From assembly GCA_002387735.1 (NCBI GenBank), contig DGKJ01000067.1, forward strand, positions 8,674 to 54,760: a stretch of 46,087 nt of DNA, written 5' to 3'. A program made the translations under genes and the position numbers. This document shows positions 29,532 through 38,893 of this stretch, one piece after another. A model generated the notes under the pieces. It did not search any database and was not told the DNA's origin. It saw only the letters and a program-made list of their open reading frames with translations. This DNA is from Bacteriovoracaceae bacterium UBA4573 (GTDB taxonomy: Bacteria; Bdellovibrionota; UBA1018; UBA923). Position 1 is the stretch's first letter. Each line of letters begins with the position of its first letter.

Positions 29532-29899
29532 ATAGCAGTACCAATGTTCAAAGTTCACCCACTCGGACTGTCCATGATGTTGTGACAGGAAGGAAAATTG
29601 ACGGTGTCATTTTTAGACCGCTTACCGCCGGTCAAGCATATCTCGGTGCGGGCACCGAGTATTACGTGTTGCGACTTACGATGTTTCCGCGCACGCGATA
29701 CTTCGTGAAACGTAACAAAGACTCGATGCTCACTTACACCGTGTATGCGAAGCGCTTTAGAGACGGAGACATCACGCAGTTTGATGAGCCAGTTGGTGCT
29801 GCGTACCTGAATCCCGAACTCAAATCGCATTTGGAGATCAAATTTCCGCTCTTGGGAAGAAGCGTATTCATGAATCTTTTCCCGTCGGAGGAGGTCTAA
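29528..29899 (+). CDS. Transfer-operon protein of unknown function
   Basis: Predicted 123-residue soluble protein. The N-terminal part is polar. A beta-rich core contains GVIFRPLTAGQAYLGAGTEY and MFPRTRYFVKRNKDSMLTYT, and the C terminus has LLGRSVFMNLFPSEEV. No Cys and no known motif. It is coupled to the gene before it and ends 3 bases before the pilin gene, so it probably belongs to the pilus or transfer machinery. Confidence 0.6.
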   Translation: MNSSTNVQSSPTRTVHDVVTGRKIDGVIFRPLTAGQAYLGAGTEYYVLRLTMFPRTRYFVKRNKDSMLTYTVYAKRFRDGDITQFDEPVGAAYLNPELKSHLEIKFPLLGRSVFMNLFPSEEV

Positions 29900-29902
29900 C
29901 TT

Positions 29903-30187
29903 TTGAAATACTCAAAATATGTTGTCTTGCTCATTTTTATCGCTGCGGCGGTCGTGTTGCCCCAGCTTGGATACTGTAGCGTCGAATCAAGCCTTGCGGC
30001 TGTTCAATCAAAACTTGTCACCACGATTTTGCCGCTTGCTGCAATTTTAGGACTCGTCTTCGCTGGTCTTTCGTTCGTAGCAGGTTCCGCGAACGCCCGT
30101 AATCACCTCATTTTGGCGATTATCGGCGCAGTTGTCGGCTTCGGGGCACAAAGCCTTGTGGCTTTCATTCGCGGTCTTGTGAACTAA
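29903..30187 (+). CDS. VirB2/TrbC-like pilin
   Basis: Predicted 94-residue conjugative pilin. A long signal sequence ends near LGYCS. Two membrane helices (TTILPLAAILGLVFAGLSFV and HLILAIIGAVVGFGAQSLVA) are separated by a short polar loop (GSANARN), the standard VirB2/TraA/TrbC layout. It starts with TTG at 29903 after GGAGG, as does the next gene. It forms the pilus shaft. Confidence 0.8.
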   Translation: MKYSKYVVLLIFIAAAVVLPQLGYCSVESSLAAVQSKLVTTILPLAAILGLVFAGLSFVAGSANARNHLILAIIGAVVGFGAQSLVAFIRGLVN

Positions 30188-30257
30188 CGGCTCGATCAAA
30201 TTTGCTGTGGCGTTGGTGGATTTTAAATTCGCCAACGCCGCAAGAAAGGAGTGCATT

Positions 30258-30578
30258 TTGGCACTTAAAACTGTTCCTGTAAGTAAATGTTTGGATAAGA
30301 AGCTACTTTTGTTCGGCTTTGAAATTCCAGACTTGCTTGCGATTTTTCTGACTCTATCAATTTTGAATTTTTTGTTTGGCAACACGCCACTAAAGCTTGC
30401 TCTTGTGTGGCTACCGACCGCTGGCCTTGCTGCGGCTCTTCGCTATGGAAAGCGAGGCAAGCCAGACAATTACCTCGTCCACTGGCTGCGCTTTCAAATC
30501 AAGCCAGGAACGCTTTCAGCGTTTCATGAGCCGACGCTGTGGAATGCTCCGCCACGCCTTAATCGGAGGTGCGCATGA
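30258..30578 (+). CDS. TraL/VirB3-like T4SS protein
   Basis: Predicted 106-residue inner-membrane protein. TTG at 30258 is chosen because AAAGGAG stands right before it. A motif KCLDKKLLLFGFEIPDL is followed by two membrane segments and a conserved-looking C-terminal block (GKRGKPDNYLVHWLRFQIKP, then GTLSAFHEP). This is the pattern of TraL/VirB3 family proteins, which help assemble the pilus with VirB4. The stop overlaps the VirB4 start (ATGA). Confidence 0.75.
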   Translation: MALKTVPVSKCLDKKLLLFGFEIPDLLAIFLTLSILNFLFGNTPLKLALVWLPTAGLAAALRYGKRGKPDNYLVHWLRFQIKPGTLSAFHEPTLWNAPPRLNRRCA

Positions 30579-33013
30579 GTGCTATTCTTGCCGATAGGCT
30601 TCAAGTCTGGGGATTTGAGAAGGATCTTATTCTCTTTTCTGACGGCTCTTTAGGTTTTGGCCTAGAGCTTTCGCCACTGGATGTCTCCTGTTGGAGCGAA
30701 GATCGAATCAATGACATTACGGGTCGAATCATTCAGTTTCTAAACGGATTATCACCTGGGCTTGATCTTCAGTTCATTCAAGAGATTTCCGGTGGAAATG
30801 ATTCGGTGATCGGTGCTCATACAGCTCTTTGCTCCGATTCGGCTACTGAGACGGCGCGCACGCTTACCGATACGCGCGTTCAACGCCTCAAAGAATTTGA
30901 CGCCCAGGGGCTCATTCCAAGGCACACGCTGAAGCTCTTTGTACGGCAACCGTTATCGCGACCTTTGCTTGAAAAGCCGAAGCTGTTTTCAAAAACCGTT
31001 CTCTTTCCAAAGATCGCCGAACATGAGCTAGAGCGCGAACTTGGAAGACTTGAGCGGCTTCAGCGCGAGATCATTGATAGTTTCAATACGTTGCAACTAT
31101 ATGCAAAGCCTATCGGTGCCGATCGGCTCATGGATCTGATGTATTGGCAGTGGAACCCATCTCGGCCCATTGGGCGTGGGCATACCGATCCCGAGAATGT
31201 CAGGTCATCGCTTTTATTCACCGATGTCGCTAACGATGAAAAAGGCTTTTCGCTTGGCGATACGCATTTTCGTGTCGTTTCGCTAAAGCTTTTGCCCGAA
31301 CAAACGTATTCTTCGATGGCAACCGTACTGCGCGAGCTGCCGTTTGATTCAAGGATTTTTCTTACGGTTCATGTGCCAGATCAGCAAAAAGAGATTGAGG
31401 CGCTTCAGATCCAGAGGCGCCTCGCGTTCTCGATGGCGCGAGGAAAACGAAACGGCGTTTCTGATATCGAGAGCGAAGCCAAGTTTCAGGATTTGGAAAC
31501 CTTGCTTGCTGAGATGATCGCGCAGGGAGAAAAGGTTTTTCACGTTAGCTTCAACATTTTGCTGCGCTCAAAATCAGTTGACGACCTGGATACAAAGGTT
31601 GCGCAAACGCTGGCCAAAGTGCGTGAACTCTCGGCTGCTGAAGCAATGGAAGAAAGCCTAGCTGCATTTGAAATCTTTGCTGAGCTTTCGATTCCCAATG
31701 CCCGCGCCAAAGAACGCGCCAAGCGGATGAAAACCTCAACTCTTGCCGATTTGCTTCCCATTTATGGACCGTGGAGTGGTCATGCAAAGCCAAGCATTAT
31801 GCTTCGATCACGAATGGGAAGCCTTGTAAGCTTTGACCCATTTTCACAAGACCTTACGAACTACAACCATGTGATTAGTGGCGGGTCAGGCAGTGGAAAA
31901 AGCTTTCTCACTAATATTTTGCTTCTCCAAACGCTCAAAGAGAGTCCCAAGGTTTTTATTGTCGATATCGGAGGTTCGTACAAAAAAATATCCGATAACC
32001 TCGACGGTCAATACATTCCGCTTGGCGTTAATACTGGTATGTCGATTAACCCGTTTGACCTTCCGCCGGGTGAAACGATTCCTGATAGCCATAAGATCAA
32101 ATTTATTCTTGGACTAATTGAGAGCATGACCAAGGAAGAGGGAGATACTAGGCTCCCGCGTCTTGAGCGCGCGGAAATCGAAGAGGCAATTCAAAAAGTA
32201 TACGAGCGAAGCCATAAGCCGCGCCTTTCTGTTTTGCGCGAAATCCTTCTTGAGCATCAAAACGTAGAAATTCGCCGTTTTGGTCGTATCTTGACGCCGT
32301 GGTGCGGAGATACGCCCTATGGCCGCTTTGTCGATCGTCCTACGACAATCGAGCTTCAGCGACCTATTGTCTCTTTTGACCTCAAAGGAATGGAAGCATA
32401 CCCCGACCTTCAAGCCATTTGCCTTTTCATCATCACCGATTATATCTGGCGTGAGGTTCAAAAAGATCGAAGTGCTAAGAAATTTCTAGTCTTCGATGAG
32501 TGCTGGAAACTTTTAGAAAATGAAGCGGGATCGGCTTTTATCGCGGAAGTCTTTCGCACTTTCAGAAAATATTATGCATCAGCTATCGCGATTTCCCAGA
32601 ACATCGATGACTTTGCCAAAAGTAAAGTTGCGGGCGCGATTCTCTCGAACTCATCTATCAAATGGATTCTTATGCAGCGCGGAGCCGATCAGGCGCGCCT
32701 TAAAGAAGTTTTGCAGCTCAATGATAGCGAGATGGCACTCGTTGCCTCTCTTCATCAGGAGCGTGGGCTTTATTCCGAGGCATTTCTTATGGCTGGTGAC
32801 TACCGATCAGTTGTCGCCGTTGAGTCAACGCCTCTTGAATATTGGATTGCTACCACCGATCCACGCGATTTAGCCACGTTTGACGCAGCTCAAAAAGAAC
32901 ATCAGGTCAAGCCACCTCTAGAAATCCTTCTTGAGCTTGCCCGGAAATATCCACGGGGAGTTGTTTCTTCGGCAAAACAAGAGCCGGAGCAATCTCAAAA
33001 GCAGGCCGCATGA
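30575..33013 (+). CDS. VirB4/TraC-type conjugation ATPase
   Basis: Large cytoplasmic ATPase of 812 residues that powers type IV secretion. The N-terminal TraC-like domain is followed by a RecA-like ATPase domain. Walker A is GGSGSGKSF near residue 438 and Walker B is FLVFDECWKLL near 638. The typical TraC C-terminal block (IAEVFRTFRKYYASAIAISQ) follows. ATG 30575 has GGAGG upstream. It overlaps both neighbours. Length and order are normal for the family. Confidence 0.93.
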   Translation: MSAILADRLQVWGFEKDLILFSDGSLGFGLELSPLDVSCWSEDRINDITGRIIQFLNGLSPGLDLQFIQEISGGNDSVIGAHTALCSDSATETARTLTDTRVQRLKEFDAQGLIPRHTLKLFVRQPLSRPLLEKPKLFSKTVLFPKIAEHELERELGRLERLQREIIDSFNTLQLYAKPIGADRLMDLMYWQWNPSRPIGRGHTDPENVRSSLLFTDVANDEKGFSLGDTHFRVVSLKLLPEQTYSSMATVLRELPFDSRIFLTVHVPDQQKEIEALQIQRRLAFSMARGKRNGVSDIESEAKFQDLETLLAEMIAQGEKVFHVSFNILLRSKSVDDLDTKVAQTLAKVRELSAAEAMEESLAAFEIFAELSIPNARAKERAKRMKTSTLADLLPIYGPWSGHAKPSIMLRSRMGSLVSFDPFSQDLTNYNHVISGGSGSGKSFLTNILLLQTLKESPKVFIVDIGGSYKKISDNLDGQYIPLGVNTGMSINPFDLPPGETIPDSHKIKFILGLIESMTKEEGDTRLPRLERAEIEEAIQKVYERSHKPRLSVLREILLEHQNVEIRRFGRILTPWCGDTPYGRFVDRPTTIELQRPIVSFDLKGMEAYPDLQAICLFIITDYIWREVQKDRSAKKFLVFDECWKLLENEAGSAFIAEVFRTFRKYYASAIAISQNIDDFAKSKVAGAILSNSSIKWILMQRGADQARLKEVLQLNDSEMALVASLHQERGLYSEAFLMAGDYRSVVAVESTPLEYWIATTDPRDLATFDAAQKEHQVKPPLEILLELARKYPRGVVSSAKQEPEQSQKQAA

Positions 33014-33696
33014 AAAAGAAATTCTTAGCTTTTATTCCCGTTATCCTCATGTGCTTTCCAACGCCAGCGCGCACGGACATGTTTGGTGGAGACATCATGG
33101 TTTTAACGCAAATTCTTATCAACGCTATTTCGCAGCTTAATCAGCTCCGCGCGATGGTAGAAGGGGGCAGAGATAGCTTAAACCTCGTAAAAGATATCAA
33201 CAAAGGGATCAACGATTCTCTTCGTGCGTTGCAGTCGCTGAATCCCAATATTGATCCTGGCGTTTATCGAGACTGGAAAAATGTCGATGAAGTCATCGCA
33301 AGACTTCGCGAGGTGTATGGCATTATTGTGCCGTCAAGAGACGCACAAATCCAACGTGATACCGATGCCGGTGTTGCCGACGCGGTAACTCTCAATAACT
33401 CGATTTACGAGTACACAAAGCAGATCGACCAAATCGGTGAGCAAGTCAAAAGCTATAGCCACGCCGTATCTCCTGGCGGAGCGCAGAAATTAACCGCGCA
33501 AACTCTAGGCGTAATGCTCCATGTTTTGAACGCAGGTCTTCGCACACAGGCAACGGGTCTTAAGCTACAAGCGCAAGCCCTTGCCATACAAAATAAGAAA
33601 GACAAAGAATCAACCCGTCAAATGTTGACGACCACGGAAAATTTACGAACGGCAATGCAAAGGCAAGATAGCCGATTTTCAATTCCGAGGTTTTAA
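33010..33696 (+). CDS. VirB5/TrbJ-like protein
   Basis: Predicted 228-residue exported protein. Its signal peptide (FLAFIPVILMCFPTPARTD) is followed by a helical, Gln/Asn-rich mature part (TQILINAISQLNQLRAMVEG, later LKLQAQALAIQNKK), the profile of VirB5/TrbJ minor pilins. It is coupled to the virB4 gene by a 4-base overlap. It likely sits at the pilus tip. Confidence 0.75.
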   Translation: MKKKFLAFIPVILMCFPTPARTDMFGGDIMVLTQILINAISQLNQLRAMVEGGRDSLNLVKDINKGINDSLRALQSLNPNIDPGVYRDWKNVDEVIARLREVYGIIVPSRDAQIQRDTDAGVADAVTLNNSIYEYTKQIDQIGEQVKSYSHAVSPGGAQKLTAQTLGVMLHVLNAGLRTQATGLKLQAQALAIQNKKDKESTRQMLTTTENLRTAMQRQDSRFSIPRF

Positions 33697-33699
33697 ACG

Positions 33700-34608
33700 A
33701 TGACAGACATAGGTTGGCTCTCTGCACAGGCACGGTCGATTCACGACCTGTTCTACGGACTTTTTTACGCTTTTGTTACAGCGCTTTTACTCATTGGAAT
33801 TTTTGTTGAATACTTTAAGTGGCCGCTTGGCGGGATGCCGTCGTTTACAAGCCTTATTGGCCGAGTGTTCATCGCCGCATTGCTTTTGCATTCGTACCCA
33901 GAAGTCACGAATACGCTTGCCGATGTCACCGATGGACTATGCGCAAGGCTTGGCGACCTTAATCAGATTAAGGTCGTCTTAAAAGAGATGGGAGAAAAAT
34001 GGCATGAGCAAAGCCCGAACTGGTGGCAAGGTGTCAGAGAAACCATTACGTGGATTCTCTCCTTTGCCACCTTTTTCCTGCTCTACTTCTCGGTGTTTGT
34101 CGCAGAGGCGTTGCTTTTATACACCTGGACCCTACTTTATGTGTTTTCGCCGCTTCTGATCGCGCTTTATGTGCTTCCGGTCACGGCGGGAGCAACCACC
34201 GCACTTTATCGATCTCTTATCGAAGCAAGCTGCTGGAAAATCGTGTGGTCGGTGATCTCGACGTTGGCTTGGAGTGCGGCGCTTAGCGATATCAATAAGC
34301 CTGGGCACGATATTAATTTTGTTACCGCGATTTGCCTAAATCTCATTCTGGCCGGATCACTTCTGACAACGCCGATGATCGTCCACGCGCTGGCGGGCTC
34401 CGGCATTTCGAGCATTGCAAAAACTGTGAGCAGTATCGCCGTTGGCGGCACTGCTATTGGACCAATGAAGCTTGTCGGTATGGCGTCAACCGTCGGAAAA
34501 GCCGCCTACGCCAAAACCATCACGCCGATGAGTAATCGGATTCGGGAAGCTTATTCACCAAATCGTTCAAATCAAAGGAAGTCTCATTCACCACCGAAAG
34601 GGGGGTAA
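33700..34608 (+). CDS. VirB6/TrbL-like membrane protein
   Basis: Predicted inner-membrane protein of 302 residues with about six membrane segments, a large central loop with a conserved Trp-rich part (WHEQSPNWWQGVRETITWIL) and a basic Ser/Pro-rich C-terminal tail. Position between VirB5 and VirB8 homologues and topology indicate a VirB6/TrbL channel component. Gaps to both neighbours are 3 bases. Confidence 0.78.
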   Translation: MTDIGWLSAQARSIHDLFYGLFYAFVTALLLIGIFVEYFKWPLGGMPSFTSLIGRVFIAALLLHSYPEVTNTLADVTDGLCARLGDLNQIKVVLKEMGEKWHEQSPNWWQGVRETITWILSFATFFLLYFSVFVAEALLLYTWTLLYVFSPLLIALYVLPVTAGATTALYRSLIEASCWKIVWSVISTLAWSAALSDINKPGHDINFVTAICLNLILAGSLLTTPMIVHALAGSGISSIAKTVSSIAVGGTAIGPMKLVGMASTVGKAAYAKTITPMSNRIREAYSPNRSNQRKSHSPPKGG

Positions 34609-34611
34609 ATC

Positions 34612-35157
34612 ATGAAATTTACTTATGCATGGGCTGACGTTTCTTCACAGAACGTTACCCTTAAAATCACTGTTCTCTGCCTCTCAATTTGCGTCATTGT
34701 TCTTGGGATCACTGCAACCAAGCTTGCGCTAAAAAATCCCATTGTAATTGAGCGCGCTTGTTATTCAAAGGCGCTCTCCCAGAGCACTGCGGAGCGAAGT
34801 GCAACTGAGATTGATGCATTCATAAAAGAAGCCATCTTGCAGCGTTTTAATTCGGACGCAAAGGTTACGCCTGGATTTTTCTCAACCGAAGAAGAGGCCG
34901 CGCGAAATCAGGAACAAAAAGAGTTCGCAAGCCGTTCGATGAGTCAAAAAGTCATCGTTAATTCAGTCAAAGTGACTGGCAACCAAGTAAGCGTTGATAC
35001 CGACAGGCTTATTAGTGTTGGCCAGATTAGATCAGCTTTTTCATTTCCTCTCGTCGTAACGATAGCGACGGAGGCCAGGAGCGAAACAAATCCCTACGGG
35101 CTTTCGATCTTAAAGATCAGTCAGCCCAAGACAGAGGAGGCCAATGCGAAAAAATAA
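34612..35157 (+). CDS. TraE/VirB8-like protein
   Basis: Predicted bitopic inner-membrane protein of 181 residues. A short cytoplasmic start and one membrane segment (LKITVLCLSICVIVLGITAT) precede a periplasmic domain of alpha/beta type. This architecture and the place in the operon match TraE (F-type) or VirB8, a nucleation factor of the secretion channel. Its stop overlaps the next gene by 14 bases. Confidence 0.75.
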   Translation: MKFTYAWADVSSQNVTLKITVLCLSICVIVLGITATKLALKNPIVIERACYSKALSQSTAERSATEIDAFIKEAILQRFNSDAKVTPGFFSTEEEAARNQEQKEFASRSMSQKVIVNSVKVTGNQVSVDTDRLISVGQIRSAFSFPLVVTIATEARSETNPYGLSILKISQPKTEEANAKK

Positions 35158-35554
35158 AGACGATGTCGACCTCGACTTTCTTTTTCTCGTTTTTATGACG
35201 CTCATTCTTGGACTTTTTATCTATCGTGATCTTGAAGCAAAAGACGTGCGCACTTTGCGCCTAAATCATCAAACAGTCGGACGAATCAAAATTACGCCGG
35301 GCAGAACTACAATTCTAAGCTTTCCATCGAAGCCCTCTAAAGTAGTTCTGGGAAGCCAAGGCATGTTTGCCGTTGAATACATTGAAAATGACATCGCTAT
35401 AGCGGCACTTCGCCCATCGGCACGCTCAAACATCTTCGTGTATCTCGACGGTCGGCGCTTTGCATTTGATCTCGCAACGGTGTCGGCGGGTGGAGACGAA
35501 GTAATCTTTGTCCGCGATCAAGTGGATGCCCGAATGAAAGTGAACGTACCATGA
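35144..35554 (+). CDS. VirB9/TraK N-terminal-like protein
   Basis: Predicted 136-residue protein. A hydrophobic segment near residues 11-26 (FLFLVFMTLILGLFIY) precedes a beta domain with GRTTILSFPSKPSKVVLGS and LRPSARSNIFVYLDGRRFAF, resembling the N-terminal half of VirB9/TraK. The C-terminal VirB9 domain that contacts VirB7 is missing. That makes this a short form, or the second half is supplied by another protein. Coupled to the VirB10-like gene (ATGA). Confidence 0.65.
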   Translation: MRKNKDDVDLDFLFLVFMTLILGLFIYRDLEAKDVRTLRLNHQTVGRIKITPGRTTILSFPSKPSKVVLGSQGMFAVEYIENDIAIAALRPSARSNIFVYLDGRRFAFDLATVSAGGDEVIFVRDQVDARMKVNVP

Positions 35555-36444
35555 CTATTGAAAACAAAGTAGCACTTGCAAGTCGGGTTGGGCGGGCTCG
35601 TCAATGGGCCACAGGACTGTTCTATCGAAAAGAAGGACGAAAACTTACCGTTATCACAAGAACGCTTAGCATTTTTAGCGTCGTGGCTCTCTTGGTAATC
35701 TGCGTTGTTGTTATGATCTTTGGAAGCCCCGAAACAATTGGTCCAGAGCGGAAATCTGACATTTCCGCGCCACAAGAAGTCGTTCAAGCAGATCAAGTCA
35801 ATGTGCCATCTTCGCACGATGCTGGGCAAACTTCCGACGGACGCCAGCGGCAAGCTCGAAATGGAAGCGCTTCGAGTAAGTACACTGCGCCTCAAGTCGT
35901 AAGGCGCAATGGTTCCGTTAAAATTCCACCAGGAACGATGGTTCGGGCCGTTCTCGTAAGCGGTGCTTCGGACGGACCAGTTCGCGCGGAGGTTAAAGAG
36001 TCCTTTAGCTTGCATGGCGAAACACTTATCGAAGACGGGACCGTTCTGTTGGGTGTTGGCCAATCAACTGATGAGCGCCTTTTTATTCGCTTCAGCCAAA
36101 TGGTGTTTAAAGATGGCGGCTTTACCTCTATTCAGGCCCAAGCATGCGATCCAGAAGATAAAATTGCAGGCTTAAAAGGTTCCAAGGTTGGAACCCAAGC
36201 TTTCAAACTTGCCGCCAGCATTGGCTTGAACTTCGTTGGCGGTATGTCTCAAGCGTTTCAGGAATCAGATTTTCAAGGTGGCTTTGGCATTCGTAAGCCA
36301 AATGCACGCAATGCTCTTCTTAACGGAGCATCGACCGCCGCGTTGGAGCAATCCCAAGAAATGATGAACGACTACCGAAATAGGCCGCCAAAAATGGAAG
36401 TCGCAGCAGACATTCCGGTCTTCGTACTTTTTGAGGCAAACTGA
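35551..36444 (+). CDS. VirB10/TraB-like core protein
   Basis: Predicted 297-residue protein of the VirB10/TrbI/TraB family, which spans inner and outer membranes in conjugation channels. A cytoplasmic start and membrane segment (LSIFSVVALLVICVVVMIFG) are followed by a Gln/Ser-rich linker. The C-terminal beta-barrel domain contains SVKIPPGTMVRAVLVSGASD, HGETLIEDGTVLLGVG and a helical antenna-like segment. It overlaps both neighbours by 1 to 4 bases. Confidence 0.85.
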   Translation: MTIENKVALASRVGRARQWATGLFYRKEGRKLTVITRTLSIFSVVALLVICVVVMIFGSPETIGPERKSDISAPQEVVQADQVNVPSSHDAGQTSDGRQRQARNGSASSKYTAPQVVRRNGSVKIPPGTMVRAVLVSGASDGPVRAEVKESFSLHGETLIEDGTVLLGVGQSTDERLFIRFSQMVFKDGGFTSIQAQACDPEDKIAGLKGSKVGTQAFKLAASIGLNFVGGMSQAFQESDFQGGFGIRKPNARNALLNGASTAALEQSQEMMNDYRNRPPKMEVAADIPVFVLFEAN

Positions 36445-37973
36445 TGACTACACCAACTAATCCAAATAACAATATTGCAGCGCAAACGGCGGTGGCCGCC
36501 ACTCGGATCGTGACGTTTTTTCAGAACGTCGTCATTAGCCCCATCTTTGAAATTTTTCATGGCATTCGAGCAAAAACACTCCCTTGGGCGCTTTGCTCTG
36601 CGTGGGGCTGTCTTATGGGCGTGTGCATTCTAAAATACTATGATCTCACCCCGTTTAAAATAATCGGCCTTACGAAGCTGTATCCGACGACATGGTATTG
36701 GAATCTTGCCTACCGAGTATGTCTGATTGGCAGCGGATTTTGGGTGTGGGGCGTAATCCAGACGGCAATGCGCCACGCTATGATGCGAAGACTCACCGAG
36801 GTTTTCGCGTCGGCAAATTTACGAAATCCATTAGGCGCATTTCCAGCGTTCGTTTTTGATCGCCCTGTGGATGAATACACGCGAAAACTTTGTGTTACGC
36901 GTGCGCTTCTTTCAAAAGAACAATTTGAAAAGGCCAAACCATCGCTTGAAGGAAGCTTGCAGGTCTACGTCGATGAGGTCCGAGAAGATCGCGTTGGCGG
37001 TACGGTGGATATTATCTATTCCCACTTTCCAATGCCAACGCGAACGGCGATCGACAATATTCATGGTGTTGGCCAGCTCAAGTTCGTCATTGGTAAAACA
37101 AGGGCCAAGCAACTGATCGCCAGTTTCAAAGACGTACCGCACCTTCTCATCGCTGGTCAGACTGGCGGCGGGAAGTCGACCTTTCTGCGTCAGCTCATAA
37201 CCACCACCTATCTCAACGATGGCAGCGCAGAATTTACATTGATTGATTTAAAGGGCGGGTTGGAGTTTCAACTTTTTGAAAACCTACCGCGCATTGAAGT
37301 GATTCCTGACATCGAAAAGGCCGTGGCGTCTCTTAAATATGTCGGAAGCCTTCTTTCGCAGCGAATGGAGCTTTTAAAAGCTAAGAAGTGCAAAGATATC
37401 GATGCTTACGCCGATCTTTTGAAGAAAGAGGAAAATCAAAAATCCGAAAACGGTGGCAATGCTCCTGCGGCTCCAAAGTTAAACCGGCACATCCTGATCG
37501 TCGATGAGGCTGCGGAAATGTTTCTTGCAGGAAACCACGCATCGATGGGCGAAATCCAAACCGCGCGCCGTGTTTTAAGCCAGATCGCAAGACAAGGGCG
37601 AAGCGTTGGCGTGCATCTCGTGGTTGCAACCCAACGTCCCGACGCCAAAGCGCTTGATCCACAGGTAAAAGCCAATCTTACTGGCGTACTTTGCTTTCAA
37701 ATGGGTAACGACGCGTCGAGTATTTCTGTGCTTGGCAATGGCCGCGCTACCGATCTTCCGCCGATTCCTGGTCGCGCTATTTGGAAGAGTGGTGTTGATT
37801 TCGTTGAAGTGCAGACACCGTACCTTCCTACTGAAGAGGTCGACAAACTTCTTGAGGGAATAAGAGAAGAGCACAGCGCCAAATTACAGTCCTCAATGAC
37901 GCATTTGGCTCAAGCAGATACAACCGCATCGAAAGGTGCTGCGGAAGAAGCTGAGAAACTGGCGGCAGCATGA
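36444..37973 (+). CDS. FtsK-type DNA translocase, likely coupling protein
   Basis: Predicted membrane-anchored ATPase of 509 residues. Two membrane segments lie near residues 49-66 and 82-105. The FtsK/SpoIIIE domain has Walker A AGQTGGGKST near residue 237, the diagnostic TLIDLKGGLEF, Walker B HILIVDEAAEMF near 350, and the FtsK block SQIARQGRSVGVHLVVATQR PDA. Here it occupies the position where a VirD4/TraD coupling protein is expected. TcpA-type FtsK proteins play this part in Gram-positive elements. It is coupled to the Replic_Relax-like gene by ATGA. It probably brings the processed DNA to the secretion channel. Confidence 0.88.
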   Translation: MTTPTNPNNNIAAQTAVAATRIVTFFQNVVISPIFEIFHGIRAKTLPWALCSAWGCLMGVCILKYYDLTPFKIIGLTKLYPTTWYWNLAYRVCLIGSGFWVWGVIQTAMRHAMMRRLTEVFASANLRNPLGAFPAFVFDRPVDEYTRKLCVTRALLSKEQFEKAKPSLEGSLQVYVDEVREDRVGGTVDIIYSHFPMPTRTAIDNIHGVGQLKFVIGKTRAKQLIASFKDVPHLLIAGQTGGGKSTFLRQLITTTYLNDGSAEFTLIDLKGGLEFQLFENLPRIEVIPDIEKAVASLKYVGSLLSQRMELLKAKKCKDIDAYADLLKKEENQKSENGGNAPAAPKLNRHILIVDEAAEMFLAGNHASMGEIQTARRVLSQIARQGRSVGVHLVVATQRPDAKALDPQVKANLTGVLCFQMGNDASSISVLGNGRATDLPPIPGRAIWKSGVDFVEVQTPYLPTEEVDKLLEGIREEHSAKLQSSMTHLAQADTTASKGAAEEAEKLAAA

Positions 37974-38893
37974 CAAAAAACATTAGCCTTTCGATGAATC
38001 GCGACATACCAATTCTTCAATTCTTGTGGCGCTGGAAACTATCAACTACTGCGGCACTTTCTTTAAAGTTCTTCCCCGATAAGTCTCCTATCACTGCTTA
38101 CAAAAGGCTTTGGACACTGAAGCATCGCGGATTCATTCAGGTCAGAGCTGATAGTCAGTACCGAAAATTTGTCTGGATGTTAGACAAAAAAGGTTATGCT
38201 GCCATCAAAGAAACTCTTCCGGTTTTAAGATCAGACGGCTACCGATCGGAAAGTATTGGGCATGACCTTTTAGTGAATGCTGTTCATCTTGGTGAATGGC
38301 TCACCAATGCACCCACGGGGGTCGGGCTTTTTTCGGAGCAGCAGCTTCGCTCTTACCATTTTGATCACTATCCAGCGTGGGCTCCTAAGACCGATCTTCA
38401 CCGCCCTGATGGGTACTGGAAAGTTCCTGCGGCCACAGGCAACTACGCGGTGGCGCTTGAAGTCGAACTTACGCCAAAACGAAATGTCCAATACGAGATT
38501 GTGGGAAGCTTTTATAGCCGTTATCCCGAAATTCTCCGCGCTCTTTGGATTGTGCCGCGCCAATCTATGGCGACAAACATCCATGAGCAAATAGCGAAAG
38601 CTCTCAAAGGCAGTCCCTCAATCCACGACTTTGTAACGTTCGGACAGTTTCAATCCAAAGGTTGGAACGCACGAATTGAAGTTGGAATTGATCAAGGAAA
38701 AACGATTGCAAATATCCTCGGCAATCGACTGGAACATTCATCGAAACATGTTTCGACCAATGTTCTTTTGGACACAAGAAAAACTCCTCACAGATCAAAG
38801 GCTTCGGCGCCATTCGCGCCAGGCGATTTTTCTGATCGACTAGGGTCTAACCCTAGTTCGTCTCCCTCACAGAAAGGAGGCCATACTTTATGA
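37970..38893 (+). CDS. Replic_Relax-like protein, candidate relaxase
   Basis: Predicted 307-residue protein. The N-terminal half looks like a winged-helix DNA-binding domain (LWRWKLSTTAALSLKFFPDK, AYKRLWTLKHRGFIQVR). The second half has a PD-(D/E)XK nuclease-like core: PDGYW with D147, ALEVELTPK with E164, E166 and K170. This combination matches the replication-relaxation (Replic_Relax) family, typically found beside FtsK-type proteins in plasmids and conjugative elements. It is translated with the FtsK gene and is the only candidate in the window for DNA processing at oriT. A Ser/Pro-rich tail follows the core. The nicking role is inference. Confidence 0.72.
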   Translation: MTKNISLSMNRDIPILQFLWRWKLSTTAALSLKFFPDKSPITAYKRLWTLKHRGFIQVRADSQYRKFVWMLDKKGYAAIKETLPVLRSDGYRSESIGHDLLVNAVHLGEWLTNAPTGVGLFSEQQLRSYHFDHYPAWAPKTDLHRPDGYWKVPAATGNYAVALEVELTPKRNVQYEIVGSFYSRYPEILRALWIVPRQSMATNIHEQIAKALKGSPSIHDFVTFGQFQSKGWNARIEVGIDQGKTIANILGNRLEHSSKHVSTNVLLDTRKTPHRSKASAPFAPGDFSDRLGSNPSSSPSQKGGHTL

